The notes beneath the pieces were generated by a model. The model saw only the letters and a list, made by a program, of their open reading frames with translations. It searched no databases and had not been told where the DNA came from. This document shows, one piece after another, positions 26,853-35,746 of a stretch of 64,000 nt of DNA. Both the position numbers and the translations under genes were made by a program. This DNA comes from Tropicibacter sp. R16_0 (GTDB taxonomy: Bacteria; Pseudomonadota; Alphaproteobacteria; Rhodobacterales; Rhodobacteraceae), in assembly GCF_017743935.1 (NCBI RefSeq), contig NZ_JAGHRE010000002.1:310001-374000 (forward strand), given 5' to 3'. Each line of letters opens with the position of its first letter. Positions within the stretch are counted from its first letter, which is position 1.

Positions 26853-27373
26853 CCATCTATGCCCTGGGCGATCACACGCCGGACATCCACGAAGACACCT
26901 GGGTCGCCCCGGACGCCAACCTAATCGGCAAGGTTGTGCTTGAGGCCGCATCGAGCGTCTGGTTCGGCTGCACCATTCGCGCCGATCATGAAGAGATCCG
27001 TGTGGGCGAAGGGTCCAACGTGCAGGAAAACTGCGTCATGCACATTGACGCTGGATACCCGCTGACCATCGGCAAGAACTGCACCATCGGGCACAAGGTC
27101 ATGCTGCATGGCTGCACGATTGGCGACAACACCCTGATCGGCATGGGTGCAACCATTCTGAACGGTGCAAAGATCGGCAAGAACTGCCTGATCGGTGCCG
27201 GTGCGCTCATCACCGAAAACAAGGAAATCCCCGACAACTCACTGGTCATGGGCGCGCCGGGTAAGGTCGTGCGCGAGATTGATGAGGCCAACGCGCAACG
27301 TATCACCATGAGTGCTCTGCACTACCAAGAGAACATGCGCCGGTTCCGTGACACCATGACGCCCGTGGGTTGA
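26849..27373 (+). CDS. Gamma-class carbonic anhydrase-like hexapeptide protein
   Basis: 174 residues, a left-handed beta-helix with hexapeptide repeats. The gamma-CA signature is present: [22 protein letters not shown] and GHKVMLHGC, giving three histidines for a metal site (in DHEE-, MHID- and GHKVMLHG contexts). It belongs to the YrdA/PaaY group, where carbonic anhydrase activity is proven for few members. Third gene of the yicC-gmk operon, 4-nt overlap. Confidence 0.88.
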   Translation: MTIYALGDHTPDIHEDTWVAPDANLIGKVVLEAASSVWFGCTIRADHEEIRVGEGSNVQENCVMHIDAGYPLTIGKNCTIGHKVMLHGCTIGDNTLIGMGATILNGAKIGKNCLIGAGALITENKEIPDNSLVMGAPGKVVREIDEANAQRITMSALHYQENMRRFRDTMTPVG

Positions 27374-27446
27374 GGGCAAAGCCGGGCCGATGCCGCATAG
27401 GTGTTACAGTTGAGATGTAGGGACAGGCAAAGGCCCATTAGACGTT

Positions 27447-28505
27447 ATGAGTAATTTCATGTCAGACGAATTTATCCCTGACTTTGTCGAAGCGATCCCC
27501 TTGCCGGCCGTGCTGGTCGATCAATCCGAGCGTCTGATCGGCGCCAACGGCGTGGCGCGCGCCATGTTCGGACAGAACATCGTTGGCCGCCACTTTGCCA
27601 CGCTGCTGCGCCAGCCGCAGATCATCGAGGCCATCGAAAAAAGCCTGGATACCAAAAACCCGACCGAAACCCGGTATCTGTCCAACGATGGAGCACAAGA
27701 CACGACATTCATCGTGAATTGCCGCTATGTCCGCGGTGTGGGCGCTGTTCAAGGTGGGGCAGTGATGGTCAGTTTCACTGATGTGACCCACTTGGAGCAA
27801 GCCAACCAGATGCGTCGTGATTTCGTCGCGAATGTCAGCCACGAGCTGCGCACGCCGCTGACCGCATTGATGGGGTTCATCGAAACCTTGCGCGGCCCAG
27901 CCAAGGACGACGCAGGTGCCCGCGAACGGTTTTTGGAGATCATGGACGGGGAAGCCAGCCGAATGAACCGGTTGGTGGGCGATCTGCTGTCTCTGAACCG
28001 TGTGGAAAGCGAAGAGCGTGTGCGGCCAAGGGAAGAGTTGGATCTGACGGCGCAGATCACCTCGACCATTCATTCCATTCGCCCCCTGGCGCAGGACGCG
28101 GGCGTAAAGCTGAACCTCGAAGCACCAGACGCGCCGGTCCTGGCGATGGGGGATGCTGATCAGCTGCGCCAAGTCTTCACCAACCTGATCGAGAACGCGA
28201 TCAAATACGGTGGCAGTGGCGGGCGTGTCGACATCAAGCTGATCGAGATGGAGCGCGACGTCGCAGTCCGCGGACCGTCCGCTCGGGTGCAGGTGATTGA
28301 CCATGGTCCGGGGATCGACCCCGTGCACCTGCCACGCCTGACCGAACGGTTCTACCGCGCCGACAGCCATCGCTCGCGCGAGTTGGGTGGCACCGGCCTT
28401 GGCCTCGCCATCGTCAAACACATCGTCAACCGCCACCGCGGGCGGCTGCGCGTGGAAAGCGAATTGGGGCAGGGGACAACCTTTACCGTCATTCTACCGC
28501 GTTAA
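27447..28505 (+). CDS. phoR: Phosphate-regulon sensor histidine kinase PhoR, apparently soluble
   Basis: 352 residues: PAS domain (about 12-115), HisKA with phospho-acceptor H132 in NVSHELRTPLTAL, and HATPase_c with N box NLIENAIKYGG, G1 DHGPGID and G2 GGTGLGLAIVKH. Unlike E. coli PhoR, no transmembrane segment is visible: the PAS domain begins almost at the N-terminus. It would phosphorylate PhoB (encoded at 35057) under phosphate limitation, with PhoU/PstB as the signalling complex. It lies upstream of, but is separated from, the pst operon by one gene. Confidence 0.9.
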   Translation: MSNFMSDEFIPDFVEAIPLPAVLVDQSERLIGANGVARAMFGQNIVGRHFATLLRQPQIIEAIEKSLDTKNPTETRYLSNDGAQDTTFIVNCRYVRGVGAVQGGAVMVSFTDVTHLEQANQMRRDFVANVSHELRTPLTALMGFIETLRGPAKDDAGARERFLEIMDGEASRMNRLVGDLLSLNRVESEERVRPREELDLTAQITSTIHSIRPLAQDAGVKLNLEAPDAPVLAMGDADQLRQVFTNLIENAIKYGGSGGRVDIKLIEMERDVAVRGPSARVQVIDHGPGIDPVHLPRLTERFYRADSHRSRELGGTGLGLAIVKHIVNRHRGRLRVESELGQGTTFTVILPR

Positions 28506-28571
28506 GTGCGTTGCCATTTTGTTCTCGCGCCGACAAACTCCGGTCATCGGGTTTTGAGTGAGAGCAAGAAC

Positions 28572-29411
28572 ATGGATACGCACCACAAGTTTCAGACATT
28601 TCAAAAACTCCATGAGGCGCCGAGCGCCTTTGTGGTGGCCAATGCCTGGGATGGCGGTACGGCCCGGCTGCTGACGGATATCGGGTTTCCTGCGCTTGCC
28701 ACCACCAGTGCGGGCTATGCCTTTTCGCGGGGTCAGGTCGATGGGATCTGCGGATTGAGCCGCGCCGAGGTCTTGGACAACGCGCGCGAAATCGTGGAGG
28801 CGAGTGATCTGCCTGTGACTGCGGACCTGGAGGATGGGTTTGGCCGTGATCCGGCAGATTGTGCCGAGACCATTCGACAAGCCGCAGCTATCGGCTTGGT
28901 GGGTGGTTCCATCGAAGATGCCACTGGTGATCCCGACGATCCGATCTTTGACTTTGAACTCGCCATTGATCGTGTGCGCGCGGCGGCCGAGACGTCTCGG
29001 GATTTGCCGTTTCTGCTGACGGCGCGGGCCGAGGGGCATTTGTGGGACCGTCCCGACATGGGCGAAACCATCAAGCGGTTGCAGGCCTTTGCCGAAGCCG
29101 GAGCTGATGTTCTTTACGCCCCGGGTCTGCCGGATCTGGATGCTATCCGCACCGTTTGTAACGAAGTGGACAAGCCCGTTAACGTTGTCATGGGACTGAG
29201 GCCGCCGTTTTTTTCAGTGCAAGAACTGGCCGATGCCGGGGTGCGCCGGGTCAGTGTAGGTGGGTCATTTGCCCGGGCTGCCTTGGGGGCAATTCAGCGT
29301 GCTGGCAAGGAAGTTCTTGAAACAGGTACGTTTTCTTACACCTCCCAGGCCATGCCGGGGGTAGAAATTGCGGCCGTGATGGCCTCGGATCAGAAAAACG
29401 ACCGCAGCTGA
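28572..29411 (+). CDS. Isocitrate lyase / PEP mutase family protein
   Basis: About 279 residues from the ATG at 28572. A TIM-barrel of the ICL/PEPM superfamily, with NAWDGGTARLLTDIGFPALATTSAGYAFSRG at the N-terminus, the metal-site region ADLEDGFG and GGSIEDATGD. The isocitrate-lyase active-site KKCGH loop is absent, as is the PEP-mutase EDKxxxxKNS loop, so neither activity is assigned; many such proteins are carbon-carbon lyases of unknown substrate. It sits between phoR and the Pho boxes of pstS, but those boxes lie downstream of it and would not control it. Confidence 0.82.
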   Translation: MDTHHKFQTFQKLHEAPSAFVVANAWDGGTARLLTDIGFPALATTSAGYAFSRGQVDGICGLSRAEVLDNAREIVEASDLPVTADLEDGFGRDPADCAETIRQAAAIGLVGGSIEDATGDPDDPIFDFELAIDRVRAAAETSRDLPFLLTARAEGHLWDRPDMGETIKRLQAFAEAGADVLYAPGLPDLDAIRTVCNEVDKPVNVVMGLRPPFFSVQELADAGVRRVSVGGSFARAALGAIQRAGKEVLETGTFSYTSQAMPGVEIAAVMASDQKNDRS

Positions 29412-29436
29412 CGCCATTCTGCGCCGCAGAAAAAAT

Positions 29437-29486
29437 CCGTCATAAAACTGCCATTGTCATATAGCTGTTACATACCTGTCACAAAA
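29437..29486 (+). promoter_or_regulatory. Overlapping Pho boxes upstream of pstS
   Basis: Three 18-bp units of the 7+4+7 Pho-box form are seen: CCGTCAT-AAAA-CTGCCAT (29437-29454), TTGTCAT-ATAG-CTGTTAC (29454-29471) and CTGTTAC-ATAC-CTGTCAC (29465-29482). The last three heptamers are phased at exactly 11 bp (29454, 29465, 29476). The array ends 86 bp before the pstS ATG, placing it where PhoB-P recruits polymerase. Confidence 0.9.
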
Positions 29487-29568
29487 GCCTCACTTAAGCC
29501 GCTTACGAGTCGCGCCAAGATCATCATGGGGGTGATCGACCCAAGTTTTGTCCATCAGGAGACATAAA

Positions 29569-30612
29569 ATGTCCTTTGTGAAACTCTCTGCATCGGCGAT
29601 TGCCATTGCTGCTGTTTCTGCCACCACCGCATACGCACGTGACAACGTTCAGGTTGCAGGCTCGTCCACCGTTCTGCCTTACGCGTCGATCGTGGCCGAA
29701 GCTTTCGGCGAAAACTTTGACTTCCCGACACCGGTTGTCGAAGGTGGCGGTTCGGGTGCCGGCCGCAAGAAAATGTGTGAAGGCGTTGGTCCCAACACCA
29801 TCGACATCGCCAACTCGTCGTCGCGCATCAAACAGTCGGACATCGACCTGTGTGCCTCGAACGGCGTGACCGAGATCATCGAAGTGCGCTTTGGCTATGA
29901 CGGCATCGTCTTCGCATCGGACATCAACGGTCCCTCGTTTGCCTTTACCCCGGCTGACTGGTTCAACGCCATTGCCAAGCAGGTTGTGGTTGACGGCAAG
30001 CTGGTCGACAACCCGAACGCCCAGTGGTCGGACGTGAACGGCGACCTGCCGGCACAGAACATCCTGGCCTTCATCCCGGGCACCAAGCACGGCACCCGCG
30101 AAGTGTTCGACAAGAAAGTTCTGGAAGCAGGCTGTAAAGCAACCGGCGCCATGGACATTTTCAAAGAAGCCAACGGCGGCGACAAGAAAGCAGCCAAGAA
30201 AGCCTGTCACGCTCTGCGCACCGACGGCGTTTCGGTTGACATCGACGGCGACTACACCGAGACCCTGTCGCGTCTGGCGGCCAACCCCGAAGCCATCGGC
30301 GTCTTTGGTCTGTCGTTCTATCAGAACAACACCGACAAGCTGATCGTTGCAACCATGGACGACGTGACCCCGTCGACCGAGACCGTTGCATCGGGTGAGT
30401 ATCCGGTTTCGCGCCCGCTGTACTTCTACATCAAGAAAGCCCACCTGGGTGTGACCCCCGGCCTGCAGGAATATGTCGACTTCTTCGTGAGCGACGACAT
30501 GGCTGGCCCCGACGGCCCGCTGGCTGAGTACGGCCTGGTTTCGGACCCCGAGTTGGCCAAAACCCAGGAAATGGTTACCAACGGTACCCCGATGGCTCCG
30601 CTGTCGAACTAA
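29569..30612 (+). CDS. pstS: Periplasmic phosphate-binding protein PstS
   Basis: 347 residues from the ATG at 29569 (GGAG 7 nt upstream). The signal peptide ends near residue 24 (ATTAYARD). The phosphate-site pattern is VAGSSTVLPYA, GGSGAGRKKMCEG, SSRIKQSD and PGTKHGTREVF. It captures phosphate for PstCAB. It follows the Pho boxes directly and is followed by a strong hairpin before pstC, fitting the usual excess of binding protein. Gene order pstS-pstC-pstA-pstB-phoU-phoB is complete. Confidence 0.96.
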   Translation: MSFVKLSASAIAIAAVSATTAYARDNVQVAGSSTVLPYASIVAEAFGENFDFPTPVVEGGGSGAGRKKMCEGVGPNTIDIANSSSRIKQSDIDLCASNGVTEIIEVRFGYDGIVFASDINGPSFAFTPADWFNAIAKQVVVDGKLVDNPNAQWSDVNGDLPAQNILAFIPGTKHGTREVFDKKVLEAGCKATGAMDIFKEANGGDKKAAKKACHALRTDGVSVDIDGDYTETLSRLAANPEAIGVFGLSFYQNNTDKLIVATMDDVTPSTETVASGEYPVSRPLYFYIKKAHLGVTPGLQEYVDFFVSDDMAGPDGPLAEYGLVSDPELAKTQEMVTNGTPMAPLSN

Positions 30613-30631
30613 TCGGCGCTTGATCTGTAAG

Positions 30632-30662
30632 GTGGCGCCGTTTTCACGGCGCCACTTTTTTC
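30632..30662 (+). terminator. Hairpin with T-run between pstS and pstC (partial terminator)
   Basis: Perfect 9-bp stem GTGGCGCCG/CGGCGCCAC (30632-30640, 30647-30655) with a 6-nt loop and seven T residues. Inside the operon it should cause partial termination, favouring pstS mRNA. Confidence 0.85.
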
Positions 30663-30695
30663 GCTTTTTCCTTTGACTTCCGCGTTGGAGCACCC

Positions 30696-32156
30696 ATGAA
30701 CGCCGGTCTTGTCCTTCTTGTCGTTGTGGCGCTTGCTGCAATTGGCTATGTCATCGGTCGCTCTCGGGCGATCAGCACCGCAGGCGGAGACGCACGCGGG
30801 CTTCATTCGCTTCCAGGGTACTACGGTCAAACCGTCTTTCTGTTTACGGCGGTTCCGGCCTTGCTGGTGATGACGGGCTGGTTGCTGCTGCAACCGCTCT
30901 ACATCGAAGGTCAGATTTCCGGCATGATCAGCGATGCCGACATCGCCGAGGGCAGCTCGCGCAGCCTTGTGCTGTCGGACGTGCGTCGTGTGGCCTCCGG
31001 TCTGAACACAGCCGTTGAACAGGGCATCGTGTCCGAGACGCAGATCAGCTCGATGACAACCGACAACACCGATGTGCGCGCCATGTTGGGCGAAGCTGGT
31101 ATTGCGCTGGCTTCGGCTGTTGAGCAGAACATCCTAACGGCCGCGAAAGAATACCGCGAGATCAAGAACACCCTCGGCCTTATGATGGCCGGTCTGGTTC
31201 TGGCCATTGCGGTTGGGGGCTTTGCCGTATCGATCAAACGGATCCACCCCGATTATCGCGCACGCAACGTGTCAGAGCGCGCGATCAAGGCGCTGTTGAT
31301 CGTTGCAAGCCTCGTGGCGATCCTGACAACGGTTGGCATCATCTTCTCGCTGGTGTTCGAAACCGTGCGGTTCTTTGGTCTCTATCCGGCCAAGGATTTC
31401 TTTCTCAGCCTGACCTGGAACCCGCAGTTCAGCGGTGGTTCGGATCTGGGCATCTTCCCGCTGCTTTGGGGGACACTTTACGTATCCTTCGTGGCTTTGC
31501 TTTTCGCCGTGCCAATCGGCCTGATGGTTGCGATCTACCTGTCGGAATATGCCAGCAACCGGGTGCGGTCGATCATCAAGCCCATGGTCGAGGTTCTGGC
31601 CGGCATCCCCACCATCGTTTACGGTCTGTTTGCCCTGATCACTGTTGGACCGTTGCTGCGTGACTACTTCGCTCAGCCCTTGGGTCTTGGGACATCCTCG
31701 TCTTCGGTCCTGACGGCTGGCCTTGTCATGGGCATCATGCTGATCCCGTTTGTGTCGTCGCTTTCTGACGACGTGATCAACGCTGTGCCGCAATCCATGC
31801 GCGACGGCTCTTACGGTCTGGGTGCAACCCAGTCCGAGACGGTCAAACAGGTGATCCTGCCCGCCGCCCTGCCGGGTGTTGTTGGCGCCATCCTGCTGGC
31901 AGCCTCGCGCGCCATTGGTGAGACGATGATCGTGGTCATGGGGGCAGGGGCCGCGGCCAAGCTGTCACTCAATCCGTTCGAAGCCATGACAACCATCACG
32001 GTCAAGATCGTCAGCCAGCTGACCGGGGACACCGAGTTCGAAAGCCCCGAAACCCTGGTGGCCTTTGCCCTTGGCCTGTCCCTCTTTGTCATCACGTTGG
32101 GGCTGAACGTCCTGGCGCTTTACATCGTCCGTAAGTACCGGGAGCAGTACGAATGA
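30696..32156 (+). CDS. pstC: Phosphate ABC transporter permease PstC
   Basis: 486 residues, much longer than E. coli PstC (319). The extra N-terminal part (about 1-190) has three hydrophobic helices around a periplasmic loop and is seen in many alphaproteobacterial PstC proteins. The BPD permease domain is at the C-terminal half (LVLAGIPTIVYGLFAL; ASRAIGETMIVVMGAG, about 405-420). Forms the membrane channel with PstA, whose start it overlaps by 4 nt. Confidence 0.94.
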   Translation: MNAGLVLLVVVALAAIGYVIGRSRAISTAGGDARGLHSLPGYYGQTVFLFTAVPALLVMTGWLLLQPLYIEGQISGMISDADIAEGSSRSLVLSDVRRVASGLNTAVEQGIVSETQISSMTTDNTDVRAMLGEAGIALASAVEQNILTAAKEYREIKNTLGLMMAGLVLAIAVGGFAVSIKRIHPDYRARNVSERAIKALLIVASLVAILTTVGIIFSLVFETVRFFGLYPAKDFFLSLTWNPQFSGGSDLGIFPLLWGTLYVSFVALLFAVPIGLMVAIYLSEYASNRVRSIIKPMVEVLAGIPTIVYGLFALITVGPLLRDYFAQPLGLGTSSSSVLTAGLVMGIMLIPFVSSLSDDVINAVPQSMRDGSYGLGATQSETVKQVILPAALPGVVGAILLAASRAIGETMIVVMGAGAAAKLSLNPFEAMTTITVKIVSQLTGDTEFESPETLVAFALGLSLFVITLGLNVLALYIVRKYREQYE

Positions 32157-33508
32157 CCGACGCAACCTCGTCCGGCGCATCGCCCACGACCAAGCACGCC
32201 ACATCGCTGCTGACCGCTGACGACAGAACCCGCCGCCGCAACGCGGCCGAGGCCCGCTTCCGGGGCTACGGCATCGCCGCCATCGTTGTCGCCATCATGG
32301 CGCTGGTGGGGCTGGTCAGCTCGATCCTCTACAACGGCTCTTCGGCGTTCTTTCAGACGTTCATCACGCTCGAGGTCTATCTAGACCCCGCCAAGCTGGA
32401 CAAGAAAGGCACCGGCGATCCTGAAGAGATCCGCAAGGTCACCACATTCGGCTACGCGCCCCTGATCGTCGCCTCGTTCGAGAAACTGGCCGAGGAAAAC
32501 GGCATTCAGGTTGAAGGTCTGACCGCGAAAAAGGCGGCTGCGCTGATCTCGAAAGAGGGTGCGGCGGACCTGCGCCGTTATGTTCGCGAAGACGTCAACC
32601 GCGTAGGCGAAACAGTGACGTTCAAGTTCCTCGCCTCAGGCCGGGTCGACGGCTATTACAAGGGCCGGGTGACTATGGAATCCGCCGAGATCGACAAAAA
32701 CATCTCTCCCGAGCAGCTGCAACTTGCCGATCAGCTGAAAGAGGCGGGCCTGCTGAAAACCTCGTGGAACTGGGGTTTCCTGACCATGGCGGACGCGTCC
32801 GAGAACCGTCCCGAAGCCGCTGGTCTGGGCGTGGCGATCCTGGGATCGTTCTACATGATGATCATCGTGCTGTGTCTGACGCTGCCCATCGGCGTCGCGG
32901 CTTCGATCTATCTGGAAGAATTTGCGCCCAAGAACCGGTTCACGGATCTGGTCGAAGTCAACATCGCCAACCTCGCCGCTGTCCCGTCGATCGTGTTCGG
33001 TATTCTGGGTCTGTCGATCTTCATCAACTTTGCCGGCCTGCCGCAGTCAGCCCCGATCGTGGGTGGCCTGGTGCTGACGCTGATGACGCTGCCAACCATC
33101 ATCATCGCCACGCGCGCCTCGCTCAAGGCGGTTCCGCCGTCGATACGGGATGCTGCACTGGGTGTTGGCGCCTCGAGAATGCAGGCCGTGTTCCACCACG
33201 TTCTGCCGCTGGCCATGCCGGGTATCCTGACCGGGACCATCATCGGTCTGGCGCAGGCGCTTGGCGAAACCGCACCACTGATGCTGATCGGCATGGTCGC
33301 CTTTGTGCGCGAATACCCCAGTGCCCCGCCCGAGGGGTTCTTTGAACCCGCCGCTGCGTTGCCGGTTCAGGTCTACAACTGGACCCAACGCGCCGACCCT
33401 GCGTTTGTTGAGCGCGCATCCGGTGCGATCATCGTTCTGCTGGTGTTCCTGCTGATCATGAACGCCGTCGCCATCATTCTGCGTCGCCGCTTTGAGCGCC
33501 GCTGGTAA
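32153..33508 (+). CDS. pstA: Phosphate ABC transporter permease PstA
   Basis: 451 residues, also longer than the E. coli type (296) owing to a periplasmic insertion between the first and second membrane helices (about 65-200). The permease domain follows, with NIANLAAVPSIVFGILGLSIF and GLAQALGETAPLMLIGMVAFV. The N-terminal tail (about 1-38) is Ser/Thr-rich and polar. Partner of PstC, powered by PstB downstream (18-nt gap). Confidence 0.94.
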   Translation: MTDATSSGASPTTKHATSLLTADDRTRRRNAAEARFRGYGIAAIVVAIMALVGLVSSILYNGSSAFFQTFITLEVYLDPAKLDKKGTGDPEEIRKVTTFGYAPLIVASFEKLAEENGIQVEGLTAKKAAALISKEGAADLRRYVREDVNRVGETVTFKFLASGRVDGYYKGRVTMESAEIDKNISPEQLQLADQLKEAGLLKTSWNWGFLTMADASENRPEAAGLGVAILGSFYMMIIVLCLTLPIGVAASIYLEEFAPKNRFTDLVEVNIANLAAVPSIVFGILGLSIFINFAGLPQSAPIVGGLVLTLMTLPTIIIATRASLKAVPPSIRDAALGVGASRMQAVFHHVLPLAMPGILTGTIIGLAQALGETAPLMLIGMVAFVREYPSAPPEGFFEPAAALPVQVYNWTQRADPAFVERASGAIIVLLVFLLIMNAVAIILRRRFERRW

Positions 33509-33526
33509 AAAGTTAGGATCGAACCC

Positions 33527-34327
33527 ATGTTTGATACGCAGACACACAAGGACAATGCCGTGGAAAGCAAAGCTACCAAGATCGAATGCCGCGATTGCCA
33601 AGTCTACTACGGCGACACCCACGCCATCAAAGACGTTAACGTCGACATCGAAGACAAGACCGTCACCGCTTTCATCGGCCCGTCGGGCTGCGGCAAGTCC
33701 ACCTTCCTGCGCTGCCTGAACCGCATGAATGACACCATCGACATCGCCCGTGTCATGGGGTCTTTCAAGCTAGACGGCGAAGAGATCTATGACAAACGCG
33801 TCGACCCGGTGCAGCTGCGCGCCAAGGTGGGCATGGTGTTCCAGAAACCGAACCCGTTCCCCAAGTCGATCTATGACAACGTGGCCTATGGCCCCAAGAT
33901 CCACGGTCTGGCCAAAAACAAGGCCGAGCTGGATGAGATCGTCGAAAAGGCCCTGCGCCGCGGCGCCATCTGGGATGAGGTCAAAGACCGACTGGACGCC
34001 CCCGGCACCGGCCTGTCGGGTGGTCAGCAACAGCGTCTGTGCATCGCGCGCGCTGTGGCGACCGAGCCCGAAGTCCTGCTGATGGACGAGCCGTGCTCGG
34101 CCCTCGACCCGATTGCAACCGCGCAGGTCGAAGAGCTGATCGACGAACTGCGTCAGCGCTACTCGGTGGTCATCGTGACCCACTCGATGCAGCAGGCCGC
34201 GCGCGTCAGCCAAAAGACCGCCTTTTTCCACCTGGGCAACCTGGTGGAGTTTGGCGAAACAGGCCAGATCTTTACCAACCCCGAAGATCCGCGCACTGAA
34301 AGCTACATCACCGGACGGATCGGCTGA
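33527..34327 (+). CDS. pstB: Phosphate ABC transporter ATP-binding protein PstB
   Basis: 266 residues. Walker [11 protein letters not shown]-loop [20 protein letters not shown] (the PstB hallmark), signature [14 protein letters not shown] and Walker [14 protein letters not shown]. Energises phosphate import and, with PhoU, reports transport state to PhoR. The next gene phoU starts 11 nt after the stop. Confidence 0.96.
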   Translation: MFDTQTHKDNAVESKATKIECRDCQVYYGDTHAIKDVNVDIEDKTVTAFIGPSGCGKSTFLRCLNRMNDTIDIARVMGSFKLDGEEIYDKRVDPVQLRAKVGMVFQKPNPFPKSIYDNVAYGPKIHGLAKNKAELDEIVEKALRRGAIWDEVKDRLDAPGTGLSGGQQQRLCIARAVATEPEVLLMDEPCSALDPIATAQVEELIDELRQRYSVVIVTHSMQQAARVSQKTAFFHLGNLVEFGETGQIFTNPEDPRTESYITGRIG

Positions 34328-34337
34328 GGACACCTTC

Positions 34338-35051
34338 ATGAACACGACCGAACAACATATCGCTTCCGCGTTCGACCGCGACCTGGAGGCCATCCAGGCC
34401 AACATCATGAAGATGGGTGGGCTGGTCGAAGCCGCCATCATGAGCTCGGCCCGTTCGCTGGAAACCCGCGACGAAGAGTTGGCCCAAGAGGTGCGCGCCG
34501 GTGACAAGGCCATCGACGCGCTCGAAGAGCTGATCAACGAAGAAACCGCACGCCTGATCGCTTTGCGGGCCCCAACTGCCGGCGACCTGCGTTTGGTGCT
34601 GTCGGTGCTCAAGGTGTCGGGCAACCTGGAACGCATCGGCGACTATTCCAAGAACATCGCCAAGCGCACCGGTGTTTTGGTGCAGTCCCCGCCGGTGAAC
34701 GACAGCGCCGCTGCCCTGCGCCGCATGGCCCGCGAGGTCGAACTGATGCTCAAGGACGCGCTTGACGCCTATATCCAGCGCGACGCCGAACTGGCCCTGG
34801 ACGTGATCAACCGCGACCACGAGGTTGACCAGATGTACAACGCGCTGTTCCGCGAATTCCTGACCTTCATGGCCGAAGATCCGCGCAACATCACCTCGTG
34901 CATGCATCTGCATTTCATCGCCAAGAACATCGAGCGGATGGGCGACCATGTTACCTCGATCGCCGAGCAGGTGGTTTATCTGGTAACCGGTGCTCGCCCC
35001 GAAGAGGCGCGCCCGAAAGCGGATACCACATCCGTCGTGACAGAGGGGTAG
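34338..35051 (+). CDS. phoU: Phosphate signalling regulator PhoU
   Basis: 237 residues from the ATG at 34338, all-helical with two PhoU repeats, each with a metal-binding-type motif (ARSLETRDEELAQEV; INRDHEVDQMYNALFRE). It inhibits PhoR kinase output when phosphate is plentiful, in complex with PstSCAB. The polar N-terminal MNTTEQHIASAFDRDLE matches other PhoU starts. An in-frame ATG at 34251 inside pstB is rejected. Confidence 0.95.
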   Translation: MNTTEQHIASAFDRDLEAIQANIMKMGGLVEAAIMSSARSLETRDEELAQEVRAGDKAIDALEELINEETARLIALRAPTAGDLRLVLSVLKVSGNLERIGDYSKNIAKRTGVLVQSPPVNDSAAALRRMAREVELMLKDALDAYIQRDAELALDVINRDHEVDQMYNALFREFLTFMAEDPRNITSCMHLHFIAKNIERMGDHVTSIAEQVVYLVTGARPEEARPKADTTSVVTEG

Positions 35052-35056
35052 GGACC

Positions 35057-35746
35057 ATGTCTGCCGATCAACCCACTGTTCTGGTTGTCGAAGACGAGTT
35101 GGCGCAGCGCGAAGTGCTGGCCTACAACCTCGAAGCCGAAGGGTTTCGCGTCTCCAAGGCCGAAAACGGCGACGAGGCGCTGCTGTTGGTGGATGAAGAC
35201 AGCCCGGACATCATCGTGCTGGACTGGATGATGCCGAACCTGAGCGGCATCGAGGTTTGTCGGAGGCTGAAAACCCGGCCCGAAACACGCTCGATCCCGA
35301 TCATCATGCTGTCCGCCCGATCCGAAGAGGTCGACAAGGTGCGCGGTCTGGAAACGGGTGCCGATGATTATGTGGTCAAACCCTATTCCGTGGTCGAACT
35401 GATGGCGCGTGTGCGCACGCAATTGCGTCGCGTCCGTCCGGCCACCGTAGGCATCCGGCTGGAGTTCGATGACATCATCCTCGACGCCGAGACCCACAAG
35501 GTCAGCCGCGATGAAAAACCGTTGAAACTGGGCCCGACCGAGTTTCGCCTGCTGTCGACCTTCATGGAAAAGCCGGGCCGTGTCTGGAGCCGCGAGCAAC
35601 TTTTGGATCGCGTCTGGGGGCGGGACATCTATGTCGACACCCGCACGGTGGACGTCCACATCGGACGTTTGCGCAAGGCGCTGACCCAGCATGGCGGCTC
35701 GGACCCGGTGCGCACAGTGCGTGGCGCAGGCTACGCACTCGGTTAA
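35057..35746 (+). CDS. phoB: Phosphate-regulon response regulator PhoB
   Basis: 229 residues: receiver domain with phospho-acceptor D56 (IIVLDWMMPNLSG), switch T/S and K positions in LSARSEE and VVKPYS, and an OmpR-type winged helix (KLGPTEFRLLSTFMEKPGRVWSREQLLDRVWG...DVHIGRLRKAL). It binds the Pho boxes upstream of pstS. Last gene of the pst operon, 5 nt after phoU. Its stop overlaps the convergent LysR gene by 4 nt with no terminator between, so the 3' ends of the two mRNAs would be antisense. Confidence 0.95.
   Translation: MSADQPTVLVVEDELAQREVLAYNLEAEGFRVSKAENGDEALLLVDEDSPDIIVLDWMMPNLSGIEVCRRLKTRPETRSIPIIMLSARSEEVDKVRGLETGADDYVVKPYSVVELMARVRTQLRRVRPATVGIRLEFDDIILDAETHKVSRDEKPLKLGPTEFRLLSTFMEKPGRVWSREQLLDRVWGRDIYVDTRTVDVHIGRLRKALTQHGGSDPVRTVRGAGYALG

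Noticed and set aside
28572-29411. Phosphonate biosynthesis (PEP mutase) gene linked to the pst locus
   Set aside because: The PEP mutase EDKxxxxKNS loop is absent and no phosphonopyruvate decarboxylase or transaminase is nearby.
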